From an uncultured Prosthecobacter sp. (GTDB taxonomy: Bacteria; Verrucomicrobiota; Verrucomicrobiia; Verrucomicrobiales; Verrucomicrobiaceae): 13,797 bases of DNA. The notes below the pieces were generated by a model. It was not told where the DNA came from and ran no database searches. It saw only the letters and a program-made list of their open reading frames with translations. Location: the NCBI GenBank assembly GCA_937941745.1, contig CALDGV010000288.1, positions 1-13,797 of the forward strand. The letters are read 5' to 3'. Made by a program: the position numbers and the translations under genes. Below are positions 8,268 through 13,797 of the stretch, piece after piece; position 1 is the first letter of the stretch; every line of letters starts with the position of its first letter.

Positions 8268-9719
8268 ATGGATTTTGACCCCTCGATTCCCGAACACCTC
8301 GTCCGCCGCGACTTTTTGAAGAAGCTCGCCGCCGCTGGCACTGCCGCCTGGATGACGGGTGAACCGCGCATGATCTGGGGCAAGACCGGCGAAGCCGTGA
8401 AGCAGCCGCCCGCCAAGGCGGATGCCTGCATCCTGCTGTGGATGGCCGGCGGCATGGCGGCACCAGAGACCTTCGACCCGAAGCGCTACCTGCCCTTCGA
8501 AAAGGGCCTGGAGGTGAAGAAGATGCTCAGCACCTTCCCCGCCATCGACACCACGCTGGACGGCGTGAAGATCAGCGCCGGGCTGCCGGAGATCGCGAAG
8601 GTGATGAACCGCGCCACCCTCATCCGCAGTGCCGTGCAGCCCGACCTGGGCAGCATTCTGCACAGCCGTCACCAGTATCACTGGCACACGGGCTATGTGC
8701 CTCCGCAGACCGTCGCCTGCCCGCACATCGGTTCATGGATGGCGAAGGTGCTCGGCCCGCGCAATCCGGTGATGCCCGCCTTCATCAACATCGGCCAGCG
8801 ACTGGAAGGCGTGGGCGAAAGCGAGGAACTGAAGGCCTTCACCACCGCCGGATTCTTTGGCAGTGAATTTGGCCCCATGAACCTGCCCTTTCCGGAAGAA
8901 GCGGCGCAGTCGGTGAAACCACCCAAGGGCATGGACGCGCAGCGCTTCGCCAACCGGGACAGGCTGTTCCGCAGGCTCGTGGACAAAAGCCCGAACCGCG
9001 AGGTGATGAGCGACTACCAGCAGCAGTCCATGCTGCGCAGCCTCGACAACGCCTACCGCCTGCTCAGCGCCAAGGAACGTGAAGCCTTCGACATCACGCT
9101 GGAGCCGAAGGAGAGCTATGCGAAGTATGACACCGGCCGCTTCGGACGCGGCTGCCTGCTTGCCCGCCGGCTTGTCGAGGCCGGCGCCCGCTTTGTGGAA
9201 GTCACCACGGAGTATGTGCCCTTCCTCTACTGGGACACGCACAAGAGCGGTCATGACACCGTCGCAGGCCTGCACCAGGAGATCGACCGCCCGATCGCCC
9301 AGCTTGTCATGGACCTGGAGGCGAAGGGACTGCTCGACCGCACGCTCATCATCATCGCGAGCGAGTTCAGCCGCGATGCGCTGATTGAGGGGAAACCCGG
9401 CTCCAACGCCAGTGACCAGGCCACCTTCAAAGTCGATAAGATCGAGGAGGCCCAGCACTACGGGCTGCACCGTCACTTCACCGGCGGCACCAGCGTGGTG
9501 ATGTTTGGCGGCGGCACGAAGAAAGGCTTTCTTTATGGCGAAACTGCGGATGAGCGTCCGCTGATCGCCACCAAAAACCCGGTCACCATCATGGATCTCC
9601 ATGCCACGATCATGACCGCCATGGGCATCAGTCCGAAAACCGAGTTCGAGATCGAAGGCCGGCCCTTCTACGTGACCGAAGACGGCAAGGGCAAGGCGGT
9701 CACCGAGCTGTTTGCCTAG
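8268..9719 (+). CDS. DUF1501 protein with twin-arginine-type leader
   Basis: This encodes 483 residues. The start is the ATG at 8268; upstream extension of the frame only runs through the antisense of the neighbouring gene. VRRDFLKKLAAAGTAAW (12-28) is a twin-arginine-type leader (RRxFLK), so folded export to the periplasm is expected. DUF1501 landmarks are present in order: GGMAAPETFDPK (61-72), FGRGCLLARRLVEAGARFVE (292-311), WDTHK (322-326), LLDRTLIIIASEFSRD (355-370), GLHRHFTGG (399-407), GGGTKKG (414-420) and DLHATI (443-448). The family is related in fold to alkaline phosphatase/sulfatase enzymes, is abundant in Planctomycetota and Verrucomicrobiota, and has no assigned substrate. Oddities: the usual EFGRT segment reads EFSRD, and the usual RDHH-type segment reads GLHRHF. 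The DUF1549/DUF1553 partner often found beside such genes is absent from the window. Length is typical. Confidence 0.9.
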   Translation: MDFDPSIPEHLVRRDFLKKLAAAGTAAWMTGEPRMIWGKTGEAVKQPPAKADACILLWMAGGMAAPETFDPKRYLPFEKGLEVKKMLSTFPAIDTTLDGVKISAGLPEIAKVMNRATLIRSAVQPDLGSILHSRHQYHWHTGYVPPQTVACPHIGSWMAKVLGPRNPVMPAFINIGQRLEGVGESEELKAFTTAGFFGSEFGPMNLPFPEEAAQSVKPPKGMDAQRFANRDRLFRRLVDKSPNREVMSDYQQQSMLRSLDNAYRLLSAKEREAFDITLEPKESYAKYDTGRFGRGCLLARRLVEAGARFVEVTTEYVPFLYWDTHKSGHDTVAGLHQEIDRPIAQLVMDLEAKGLLDRTLIIIASEFSRDALIEGKPGSNASDQATFKVDKIEEAQHYGLHRHFTGGTSVVMFGGGTKKGFLYGETADERPLIATKNPVTIMDLHATIMTAMGISPKTEFEIEGRPFYVTEDGKGKAVTELFA

Positions 9720-9731
9720 CAGGAGATGGCC

Positions 9732-9748
9732 TCCAGCTCGCCGCTGGA
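9732..9748 (+). other. Stem-loop after the DUF1501 stop codon
   Basis: TCCAGC (9732-9737), a 5-base loop and GCTGGA (9743-9748) form a perfect 6-bp stem, 12 bases after the DUF1501 stop. No T tract follows, so it is not a standard intrinsic terminator; it may slow transcription or stabilise the 3' end of the mRNA. Confidence 0.35.
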
Positions 9749-9760
9749 CTTCCGGGGGAG

Positions 9761-9775
9761 TTCCAGGCTATGGAA
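9761..9775 (+). other. Second small stem-loop before the 95-residue gene
   Basis: TTCCA (9761-9765), the loop GGCTA and TGGAA (9771-9775) form a 5-bp stem ending 14 bases before the ATG at 9790. It occupies the usual ribosome-binding region, where no Shine-Dalgarno sequence is found. It is weak on its own but adjacent to the hairpin at 9732-9748. Confidence 0.25.
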
Positions 9776-9789
9776 AACCTGCATCTCCT

Positions 9790-10077
9790 ATGTCCATGAC
9801 CTCTGCTGAACTTGCCGCCGCCACCACCCTGCCCGCCGGACTGACTCCTGAAGCTCAGGCTCTCTGGCATGCCAAGCACGGGAACTGGGAAGCTGCCCAC
9901 AACATCGCCCAGGACATTCACACCAAGATGGGGTCATGGATTCATGCCCTGCTGCATGTCATCGAAGGGGATCAGTGGAATGCCGATTACTGGTTCGCCA
10001 AGGCGGGGAAGCCCTCGCACGGCCCCCAGGAAATCGACTCCCTCTGGCAGGAGATCGCCCAAAACGTGCTGAAATGA
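9790..10077 (+). CDS. Small conserved-type Trp/His-rich hypothetical protein
   Basis: This encodes 95 residues from the ATG at 9790. A second ATG two codons on (9796) is an equally possible start, and the frame upstream of 9790 is not protein-like. The core ALWHAKHGNWEAAHNIAQD (24-42), then MGSWIHALLHVIEGDQWNAD (47-66) and YWFAKAGKP (67-75), looks like two to three helices with regularly placed Trp and His residues. From memory, small proteins with the pattern 'W..G.W..AH...QD......W.HA.LH..EGD..NA.YWY..AG.P' are widespread in bacteria and have no characterised function; the spacing resembles a single TPR-like unit. There is no signal peptide or membrane segment, so it is probably cytoplasmic. 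Its stop overlaps the start of the Smr gene (ATGA at 10074-10077), indicating translational coupling. Confidence 0.85.
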   Translation: MSMTSAELAAATTLPAGLTPEAQALWHAKHGNWEAAHNIAQDIHTKMGSWIHALLHVIEGDQWNADYWFAKAGKPSHGPQEIDSLWQEIAQNVLK

Positions 10078-10364
10078 ACGCCGAAGCCCCCGAGGAGCCG
10101 GTCGAGATCGAGATCACTCCGGAGCTCGATCTGCACACCTTCCAGCCACGCGAGGTCGGTGACCTGCTGGAAGACTATCTGTCGGAGTGCCTCAAGCGTG
10201 GCTTCGTGAATGTCCGCATCATTCATGGCAAGGGCACCGGAGCCCTGCGAACCGGTGTGCATGAAAAACTGGCCCGCATGAGCATGGTCGAGGCCATGAC
10301 CTGGCCGGCCAGTGCGGAGACAGGCGGCTGGGGAGCCACCTGGGTGCGCTTGAGGGCGCCTTGA
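10074..10364 (+). CDS. Stand-alone Smr-domain protein
   Basis: This encodes 96 residues, essentially a bare Smr domain. LDLH (18-21), IIHGKGTGALR (49-59) and GGWGATWVRL (84-93) match the conserved Smr blocks; the first reads DLHTFQP rather than the common DLHG, a variant I recall from other small bacterial Smr proteins. Smr domains occur at the C-terminus of MutS2 and as single-domain proteins; several act as nicking DNA endonucleases or RNA-cleaving/binding domains, with the DLH and HGKG loops forming the active surface. The acidic N-terminal 15 residues (EAPEEPVEIEITPE) are probably flexible. The start overlaps the upstream 95-residue gene by ATGA, so the two are probably made together. The gene ends 9 bases from the converging E1 beta gene. 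The domain is certain; the substrate is not. Confidence 0.92.
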   Translation: MNAEAPEEPVEIEITPELDLHTFQPREVGDLLEDYLSECLKRGFVNVRIIHGKGTGALRTGVHEKLARMSMVEAMTWPASAETGGWGATWVRLRAP

Positions 10365-10373
10365 AGTCCCGAA

Positions 10374-11339
10374 TCAGTATCTCAGCAGCTTCCGCAGTTC
10401 CGCGCTGATGCTCGCCGTGGTGGGGCGATGGGATTTCCAGAGGTTCGGATGATACGGAATCGGCGTGTCCTTGCTGTTCAGGCGCAGCGGCGGCGCATCC
10501 AGAAGGTGGAAGGCCTCGCTGGCCACGCGGGAGATGACTTCCGCCGTTGTGCCGCCCCAGGGGAAGGATTCGCCCACGACGAGCAGACGGCCGGTGCGGG
10601 CCACGGAGGCCAGGATGGTGTCAGTATCCATCGGCTTCACCGAGCGCAGGTCCACGACCTCCACCTCGTAGCCATCGAGCCGCAGTTCCTCGGCGGCGCG
10701 GAGGGATTCATGCAGCATCGCGCTGTAGGTGACCACCGTGGCATCGCGGCCCGGGCGGGCGATCCGTGCTTTGCCAATGGGCAGCGCCTGCCCGAAGCCA
10801 TCCGCCTTGAGGTGGTAGTAAAGGAACTTGTGCTCGCAGAAGATCACCGGGTCGTTCAGCTTCACGCTTTCCAGCAGCATCCAGTAGGCATCCTCGACCG
10901 TGGCAGGCGTGAGGATCACCAAGCCGGGATAGTGGGCGTAGATGCTCTCCATGCTCTGGCTGTGGAAGGGGCCGCTCCCCGCCGTGCCACCGGAGGGCAG
11001 GCGGATGGTGATCGGGCAGGGCGTGCCAGTGCGCCAGTAGAGGGTGGCGGCCTGGTTCACGATCTGGTTGAAGCCCACGGAGGAAAAGTCCGCGAACTGC
11101 ATCTCGACGATCGGTCGCGCCCCTTCGACAGCCGCACCGATGGCCATGCCGATCATGGCATCCTCGCTGATAGGAGAGTCAAAGACCCGCCCAGGGAACT
11201 CCTTGCCGAGGCTCTTGGTGGCTTTGAAGGCGCCGCCGAAGGTGTCTATGTCCTGGCCGTAGAGGAAGACGTTCGGGTTGTCCCTCAGGGCCTCGTATTG
11301 AGCTTCGCGGATGGCTTCGAGATACGTGATGCTGCTCAT
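10374..11339 (-). CDS. 2-oxoacid dehydrogenase E1 component, beta subunit (branched-chain type)
   Basis: This encodes 321 residues, the usual length of the beta subunit of heterotetrameric E1. With the alpha subunit it binds thiamine diphosphate and decarboxylates a 2-oxoacid, passing the acyl group to the lipoyl arm of E2 in the cytoplasm. Visible landmarks: SPISEDAMIGMAIGAA (55-70), where Glu59 matches the glutamate that activates thiamine diphosphate; an FADF segment (82-85); GPFHSQSMES (123-132) with His126 in the active-site loop; and the C-terminal transketolase domain with DLRSVKPMD and GESFPWGG. Alternatives within the same family are pyruvate, acetoin or 2-oxoisovalerate dehydrogenase; subfamily choice is not decided by sequence reading. 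The start overlaps the alpha stop by ATGA (11336-11339), and GGAGGGG about 10-16 bases upstream is the clearest Shine-Dalgarno site in the window. No E2 or E3 gene is nearby. Confidence 0.93.
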   Translation of the reverse strand: MSSITYLEAIREAQYEALRDNPNVFLYGQDIDTFGGAFKATKSLGKEFPGRVFDSPISEDAMIGMAIGAAVEGARPIVEMQFADFSSVGFNQIVNQAATLYWRTGTPCPITIRLPSGGTAGSGPFHSQSMESIYAHYPGLVILTPATVEDAYWMLLESVKLNDPVIFCEHKFLYYHLKADGFGQALPIGKARIARPGRDATVVTYSAMLHESLRAAEELRLDGYEVEVVDLRSVKPMDTDTILASVARTGRLLVVGESFPWGGTTAEVISRVASEAFHLLDAPPLRLNSKDTPIPYHPNLWKSHRPTTASISAELRKLLRY

Positions 11340-12418
11340 CCTTCCTGCCCCTCCACGAGAGCCGCCGTTGACAGGGCCTGCCAGTTTTCACGATAGGGAT
11401 CCGGGGCAGGCTCCTTGGTCACCTGGGCCACGGCACGGTCCACATCCCGCCGCGCCTCCAGCAGCCAGGTTTCCAAATCTTGAGGAGTCGCCCAGCCCAG
11501 GTCCAGGGCTTGTTTCTGGGCCACCGCGAGGCAGTCGCGCCCTTCGTGAGTGTGTTTGATCAAATCCGGCACATAGGAGGCATCATCGTGCTCGCCATGG
11601 CCGCCGAGACGGAGCAAGCGCCCCACCACCATCTGCGGTCCCTGGCCGGCGCGGGCCTGCTGATACGCCTTCCGGAACACCTGCACACAGGCCAGCAGAT
11701 CCGTGCCATCCACGCTGTGCCCTCCCACGCCATAGCCCGCGGCGCGCTGCACCAGATCCTCGCAGGCATACTGGCGGGCCGTGGGGGTGGAATAGGCGAA
11801 CTGGTTGTTGGCGATGCTGATCACGATGGGCAGTTTTTCCACGGCGGCCATGTTCAATCCCTCGTGGAAGGCGCCGGTCGAGGTGCCACCATCGCCAATG
11901 CTGGTAGCCCCCACCGTATCCCCGAGCCGCCCCTGGAGGCGACGGGCAAAAAGCGCGCCCGCCACCACGGAAAGCAGGCTGCCCAGGTGCGAAATCATGG
12001 CCATGTAGCCCAGCTTGGGCTGGCCGCGGTGAATGTTGCCATCCCGGCCGCGCATCGGCCCCGTGACCACCCCCAGGTAGGTGCGGATGGTGTCGAGCAC
12101 CGGTTCGCCGTAGGCGATGCGACCGGCCTGATCCCGGATGAGCGGGCCATAGACATCCTTGCCCCAGCGCAGGTGGATGCCCGACGCAGCGCTGAACGCC
12201 TCCTGACCACGCCCCAGATAGACTCCCCCGACGATTTTTCCGCCGGCACGGTAGAGGCTGCCCAGCTTCTCCTCCAGGGTTCGCGAGAGGATCATGCAGC
12301 GGAGCGCCTTGAGAAAGTCCTCGCGGTAGTCAGCGAGGGATTCGGATGCTTGTGAGGCTCTGGTAGCGGCAACGGACACGGCTTTTCGGGAGTGACGATC
12401 GGCTTCCGGGGAAGCCAA
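11336..12418 (-). CDS. 2-oxoacid dehydrogenase E1 component, alpha subunit (branched-chain type); 5' end uncertain
   Basis: This encodes 360 residues if it begins at the TTG at 12418; GTG at 12379 is an alternative. The thiamine-diphosphate motif is clear: GDGGTSTG (175-182) to IANN (202-205). Other landmarks are MILSRTLEEKLGSLYRAGG (42-60), GRGQEA (69-74), MRGRDGNIHRG (122-132) and RLLRLGGHGEHDDASYVP (267-284). NNQFAYSTPTARQYA (204-218) and HDDASY are closer to branched-chain than to pyruvate E1 alpha subunits (inference from motif memory). In the loop that is phosphorylated on Ser in mitochondrial enzymes (HxSxxDD), this protein has HGEHDD with no Ser. It is the partner of the beta subunit directly downstream. 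In its frame a stop (12424-12422) lies just two codons before the TTG, while an ATG at 12429 lies in another frame that stays open over the N-terminal region, so a one-base frameshift is possible. The N-terminal 25 residues are poorly conserved-looking. Confidence 0.88.
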   Translation of the reverse strand: MASPEADRHSRKAVSVAATRASQASESLADYREDFLKALRCMILSRTLEEKLGSLYRAGGKIVGGVYLGRGQEAFSAASGIHLRWGKDVYGPLIRDQAGRIAYGEPVLDTIRTYLGVVTGPMRGRDGNIHRGQPKLGYMAMISHLGSLLSVVAGALFARRLQGRLGDTVGATSIGDGGTSTGAFHEGLNMAAVEKLPIVISIANNQFAYSTPTARQYACEDLVQRAAGYGVGGHSVDGTDLLACVQVFRKAYQQARAGQGPQMVVGRLLRLGGHGEHDDASYVPDLIKHTHEGRDCLAVAQKQALDLGWATPQDLETWLLEARRDVDRAVAQVTKEPAPDPYRENWQALSTAALVEGQEG

Positions 12419-12529
12419 AAATCAGTCATGATGCTTTCACAAAGGCTCCGGGATGTCCAGAGGGGAAATTGCACCCGCCTCGGCCCATCGGACCCCCGCC
12501 CTCATCGGCGAGAAAACCCCGCCCAGTGC

Positions 12530-13444
12530 TCAGCGCGGCCCGCCAAGGTGCTTTTGGAAAAAAGCAGCGGCGATCTCCACCGTCTCAGCGCACCAGGGAT
12601 CACTCATCCAGAAGGGATGAGGCGCATTTTTCAGCGTGTGCACGGCGGTTTCGATGCCCAGCGCCTTCAGCTTGGCCATCATCTCCGCCCGGCCCACCTT
12701 CAGCGTGTCCTTCTCACCCTCGATGAAGATCGTGGGCGGCACACCGGGACGCACATGCGTGATGGGCGAGGCCGCCTGGTAGAGCTCCGGCTTCTCCTGC
12801 GCCGAGGCGCCAAAGAAGAGCACCGCCCCCTCGTTGGTCTTCGCCGCATTCGCCGCCACCAGGTCCTGCGTGGCCGCCATCACGATCGCGGCCTTCACCG
12901 TGCTGGGCTGGTCCTGGAATGGTCCGTCACCTTCAAACTCTGCCAGCCCGCTGGTCATCGCCGTCAGACCGGAGAGATGGCCGCCAGCAGAACCTCCCAT
13001 GCAGCCGATGCGCTCGGGGTCGATCTTCAGCTCCCTGGCATGCGCACGCAGGCAGCGCAGGGCCGCCTTGCAGTCATGCAGGGCGGCGGGATACTTGGCC
13101 TCCGTAGAAAGGCGGTAGCTCACCAGCGCCGTCACGAAACCACGCTGGGCCAGGCGCTCCATCATCGGCTTGTCCGCCTCCACCTGCCGCGCCTTCCAGC
13201 CGCCGCCATGAATGTCCAGGATGCAGGGCCAGACACCTTCCGCCTCCGGCACATAGACATGAAGCTCCACCGTGTGCTCCGGATGCTTCGCCACCTCGAT
13301 CGTCTTCAGTGTGAAGCCCTTGGGCGTCGCCGGAACCAGCTTCTGCCACTTGGGGCCGGCGGCAGCCTTCTTGGCAGCAGGCTTGGAATCCGCCGCCGCC
13401 AGGATCGAAGCGAGCACGAGAAAGAAAAGACAGAACGGTTTCAT
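12530..13444 (-). CDS. Secreted alpha/beta-hydrolase, BD-FAE/esterase type
   Basis: This encodes 304 residues from the ATG at 13444. The frame extends 8 codons further, but this ATG directly begins a signal peptide (MKPFCLFFLVLASILAAADS, cleavage near 17-19). A Lys/Ala-rich linker follows (21-30). Catalytic features of the esterase/lipase (HSL/BD-FAE-like) group: oxyanion HGGGW (79-83), nucleophile elbow GGSAG (150-154; Ser152), probable acid Asp246 in EGEKDT, and probable His276 in NAPHPFW. SYRLSTEAKYPAALHDCKAA (109-128) and DPERIGCMGGSAGGHL (142-157) are typical of this group. It probably hydrolyses an ester in the periplasm or outside the cell, for example acetyl or feruloyl esters on polysaccharides or small esters; the substrate cannot be read from the sequence. 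The E1 genes lie downstream on the same strand after about 110 bases with no clear terminator. No Shine-Dalgarno site precedes the ATG. Confidence 0.92.
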   Translation of the reverse strand: MKPFCLFFLVLASILAAADSKPAAKKAAAGPKWQKLVPATPKGFTLKTIEVAKHPEHTVELHVYVPEAEGVWPCILDIHGGGWKARQVEADKPMMERLAQRGFVTALVSYRLSTEAKYPAALHDCKAALRCLRAHARELKIDPERIGCMGGSAGGHLSGLTAMTSGLAEFEGDGPFQDQPSTVKAAIVMAATQDLVAANAAKTNEGAVLFFGASAQEKPELYQAASPITHVRPGVPPTIFIEGEKDTLKVGRAEMMAKLKALGIETAVHTLKNAPHPFWMSDPWCAETVEIAAAFFQKHLGGPR

Positions 13445-13594
13445 GGAGGCAGATGGAACTCCGCCCATTCCACCACCATTTCATCAAAACGGCCCAGTTC
13501 ATGAAACCCTCTTGCGCTGCAGTGCCGCAATTCTTAGCGAGCGCACAGCAAGTTACCAAGTCACGCCGCTCTGGACGAGTGGCAGCTTGGCGCA

Positions 13595-13616
13595 TACGAC
13601 TTCGCATTGTGTCGTA
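13595..13616. repeat. Inverted repeat TACGAC...GTCGTA
   Basis: TACGAC (13595-13600) and GTCGTA (13611-13616) are exact reverse complements with a 10-base spacer. This can form a 6-bp hairpin or be a dyad binding site. It is the leftmost palindrome of the cluster. Confidence 0.5.
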
Positions 13617-13626
13617 GTCACCGTCC

Positions 13627-13661
13627 AGTGTGCGGAGCCGGGAAGCTTTGCGAGCCACACT
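13627..13661. repeat. Palindromic repeat unit, copy 1
   Basis: AGTGTG (13627-13632) pairs with CACACT (13656-13661). Within it lie GCGGAGCCG (13632-13640) and AGCTTTGCGA (13644-13653), separated by 3 bases, which recur at 13769-13789. It fits a REP-like intergenic element. Confidence 0.5.
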
Positions 13662-13682
13662 CGAAGCGGTTGGTTCCATCGG

Positions 13683-13714
13683 GTGCGGAGCTGCGGCGTT
13701 ACGGAAAGCCGCAC
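13683..13714. repeat. Palindromic repeat unit, copy 2
   Basis: GTGCGG (13683-13688) pairs with CCGCAC (13709-13714); an alternative stem pairs TGCGGC (13692-13697) with GCCGCA (13708-13713) across a 10-base loop. The left end GTGCGGAGC resembles the left end of copy 1 (TGTGCGGAGC), and both end in a CACACTC stretch, so they look like diverged copies of one element. Confidence 0.5.
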
Positions 13715-13739
13715 ACTCCCTTGCGGCAGGGGTTGGAGA

Positions 13740-13797
13740 GGGCGGAGCTTGTCGGTGGTGGGCAATGGGCGGAGCCGCGAGCTTTGCGAAGCGCTGG
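13740..13797. repeat. Further repeat copies, last cut by window end
   Basis: GGGCGGAGC occurs at 13740-13748 and again at 13767-13775. The second occurrence continues as GCGGAGCCG (13769-13777), 2 bases, then AGCTTTGCGA (13780-13789), almost the same as the core of the unit at 13632-13653. GCTT-TGCG-AAGC (13781-13792) can form a small hairpin. The window ends inside or just after this copy. Confidence 0.5.

Larger units (their letters stand above)
13445..13797. other. 353-base non-coding region at the right edge, repeat-bearing
   Basis: No frame on either strand gives a credible protein: the short open frames are Arg/Trp/Cys-rich and run through palindromes. The part next to the hydrolase start (13445-13550) should contain its 5' UTR and promoter, but I found only weak promoter matches. 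From about 13590 on, short GC-rich repeats dominate (listed separately). The region is cut by the window end, so the neighbour on the right is unknown. Confidence 0.6.

Noticed and set aside
8192..8455. 88-residue N-terminal extension of the helical-repeat gene
   Set aside because: It would overlap the start of the divergent DUF1501 gene by nearly 190 bases, and the ATG at 8191 gives a signal peptide directly.
8733..9602. 289-residue open frame on the minus strand
   Set aside because: It is antisense to the DUF1501 gene, which carries all family landmarks.
10428..11396. 322-residue open frame on the plus strand
   Set aside because: It is a His/Arg/Gly-rich shadow of the E1 beta gene, which has clear family motifs on the opposite strand.
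11480..12355. 291-residue open frame on the plus strand
   Set aside because: It is antisense to the E1 alpha gene with its intact thiamine-diphosphate motif; the composition is typical of a GC-rich shadow.
12392..13504. 370-residue open frame on the plus strand
   Set aside because: It runs antisense through the hydrolase and is Arg/His-rich with no domain; the hydrolase has a full catalytic triad and a signal peptide.
13530..13559. Possible promoter for the hydrolase on the minus strand (TTGGTA, 18 bases, AAGAAT)
   Set aside because: Each box matches the sigma-70 consensus at only four of six positions and the promoter consensus of this phylum is not known to me; too weak to annotate.
13074..13679. 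201-residue open frame on the minus strand overlapping the hydrolase start
   Set aside because: It is in another frame than the hydrolase, starts inside the palindromic repeats, and lacks any recognisable motif.
13553..13765. 70-residue open frame on the minus strand in the right-edge region
   Set aside because: It is composed largely of the palindromic repeats and is Arg/Trp/Thr-rich; more likely non-coding.
1..13797. CRISPR arrays, tRNA/rRNA genes, insertion sequences, phage or defence genes
   Set aside because: No regularly spaced repeats with unique spacers, no cloverleaf-like sequence and no transposase, integrase or nuclease-effector genes were seen. The DUF1353 gene alone does not make a prophage.

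Overview
The window looks like chromosomal DNA from a high-GC, Gram-negative bacterium of the Planctomycetota-Verrucomicrobiota group, most likely a Prosthecobacter- or Verrucomicrobium-like verrucomicrobium. This rests on gene content: a DUF1501 secreted protein with a twin-arginine leader, a giant Ig-like/propeller surface protein, several signal-peptide proteins with TPR-like or alpha/beta-hydrolase folds, few Shine-Dalgarno sites, and GC-rich palindromic intergenic repeats. No tRNA, rRNA, CRISPR array, transposase or integrase is visible.

Layout. Positions 1-5631 (+) hold the 3' part of a giant secreted multidomain protein. It has HYDIN-type and BACON-type Ig-like domains, two beta-propellers, an FN3-like domain, a lectin-like C-terminal domain, and an unusual nested domain with a DGGNDMYDGGN signature. 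A DUF1353 lipoprotein follows 45 bases downstream (5677-6381, +). It converges on a secreted helical-repeat protein (6404-8191, -), which is divergent from a DUF1501 protein (8268-9719, +). Next come two short overlapping genes (9790-10364, +): a 95-residue Trp/His-rich protein and a stand-alone Smr-domain protein. They converge, with a 9-base gap, on a minus-strand block: a secreted alpha/beta-hydrolase (12530-13444) followed by the alpha and beta subunits of a branched-chain-type 2-oxoacid dehydrogenase E1 (12418-10374, overlapping by ATGA). The last 353 bases hold no convincing gene but carry a cluster of short GC-rich direct and inverted repeats.

How the genes fit together. The E1 alpha and beta subunits form one thiamine-diphosphate enzyme. 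Its E2 and E3 partners are not in the window, so they must be elsewhere or the enzyme is used differently. The giant protein, the lipoprotein, the helical-repeat protein, the DUF1501 protein and the hydrolase are all predicted to leave the cytoplasm, so much of this locus concerns the cell envelope or extracellular substrates. The sequence does not show a single defined pathway joining them. I see no clear defence, mobile or biosynthetic system. The most unusual items are the nested DGGNDMYDGGN domain, the uncertain and possibly frameshifted 5' end of the E1 alpha gene, and the repeat cluster at the right edge.
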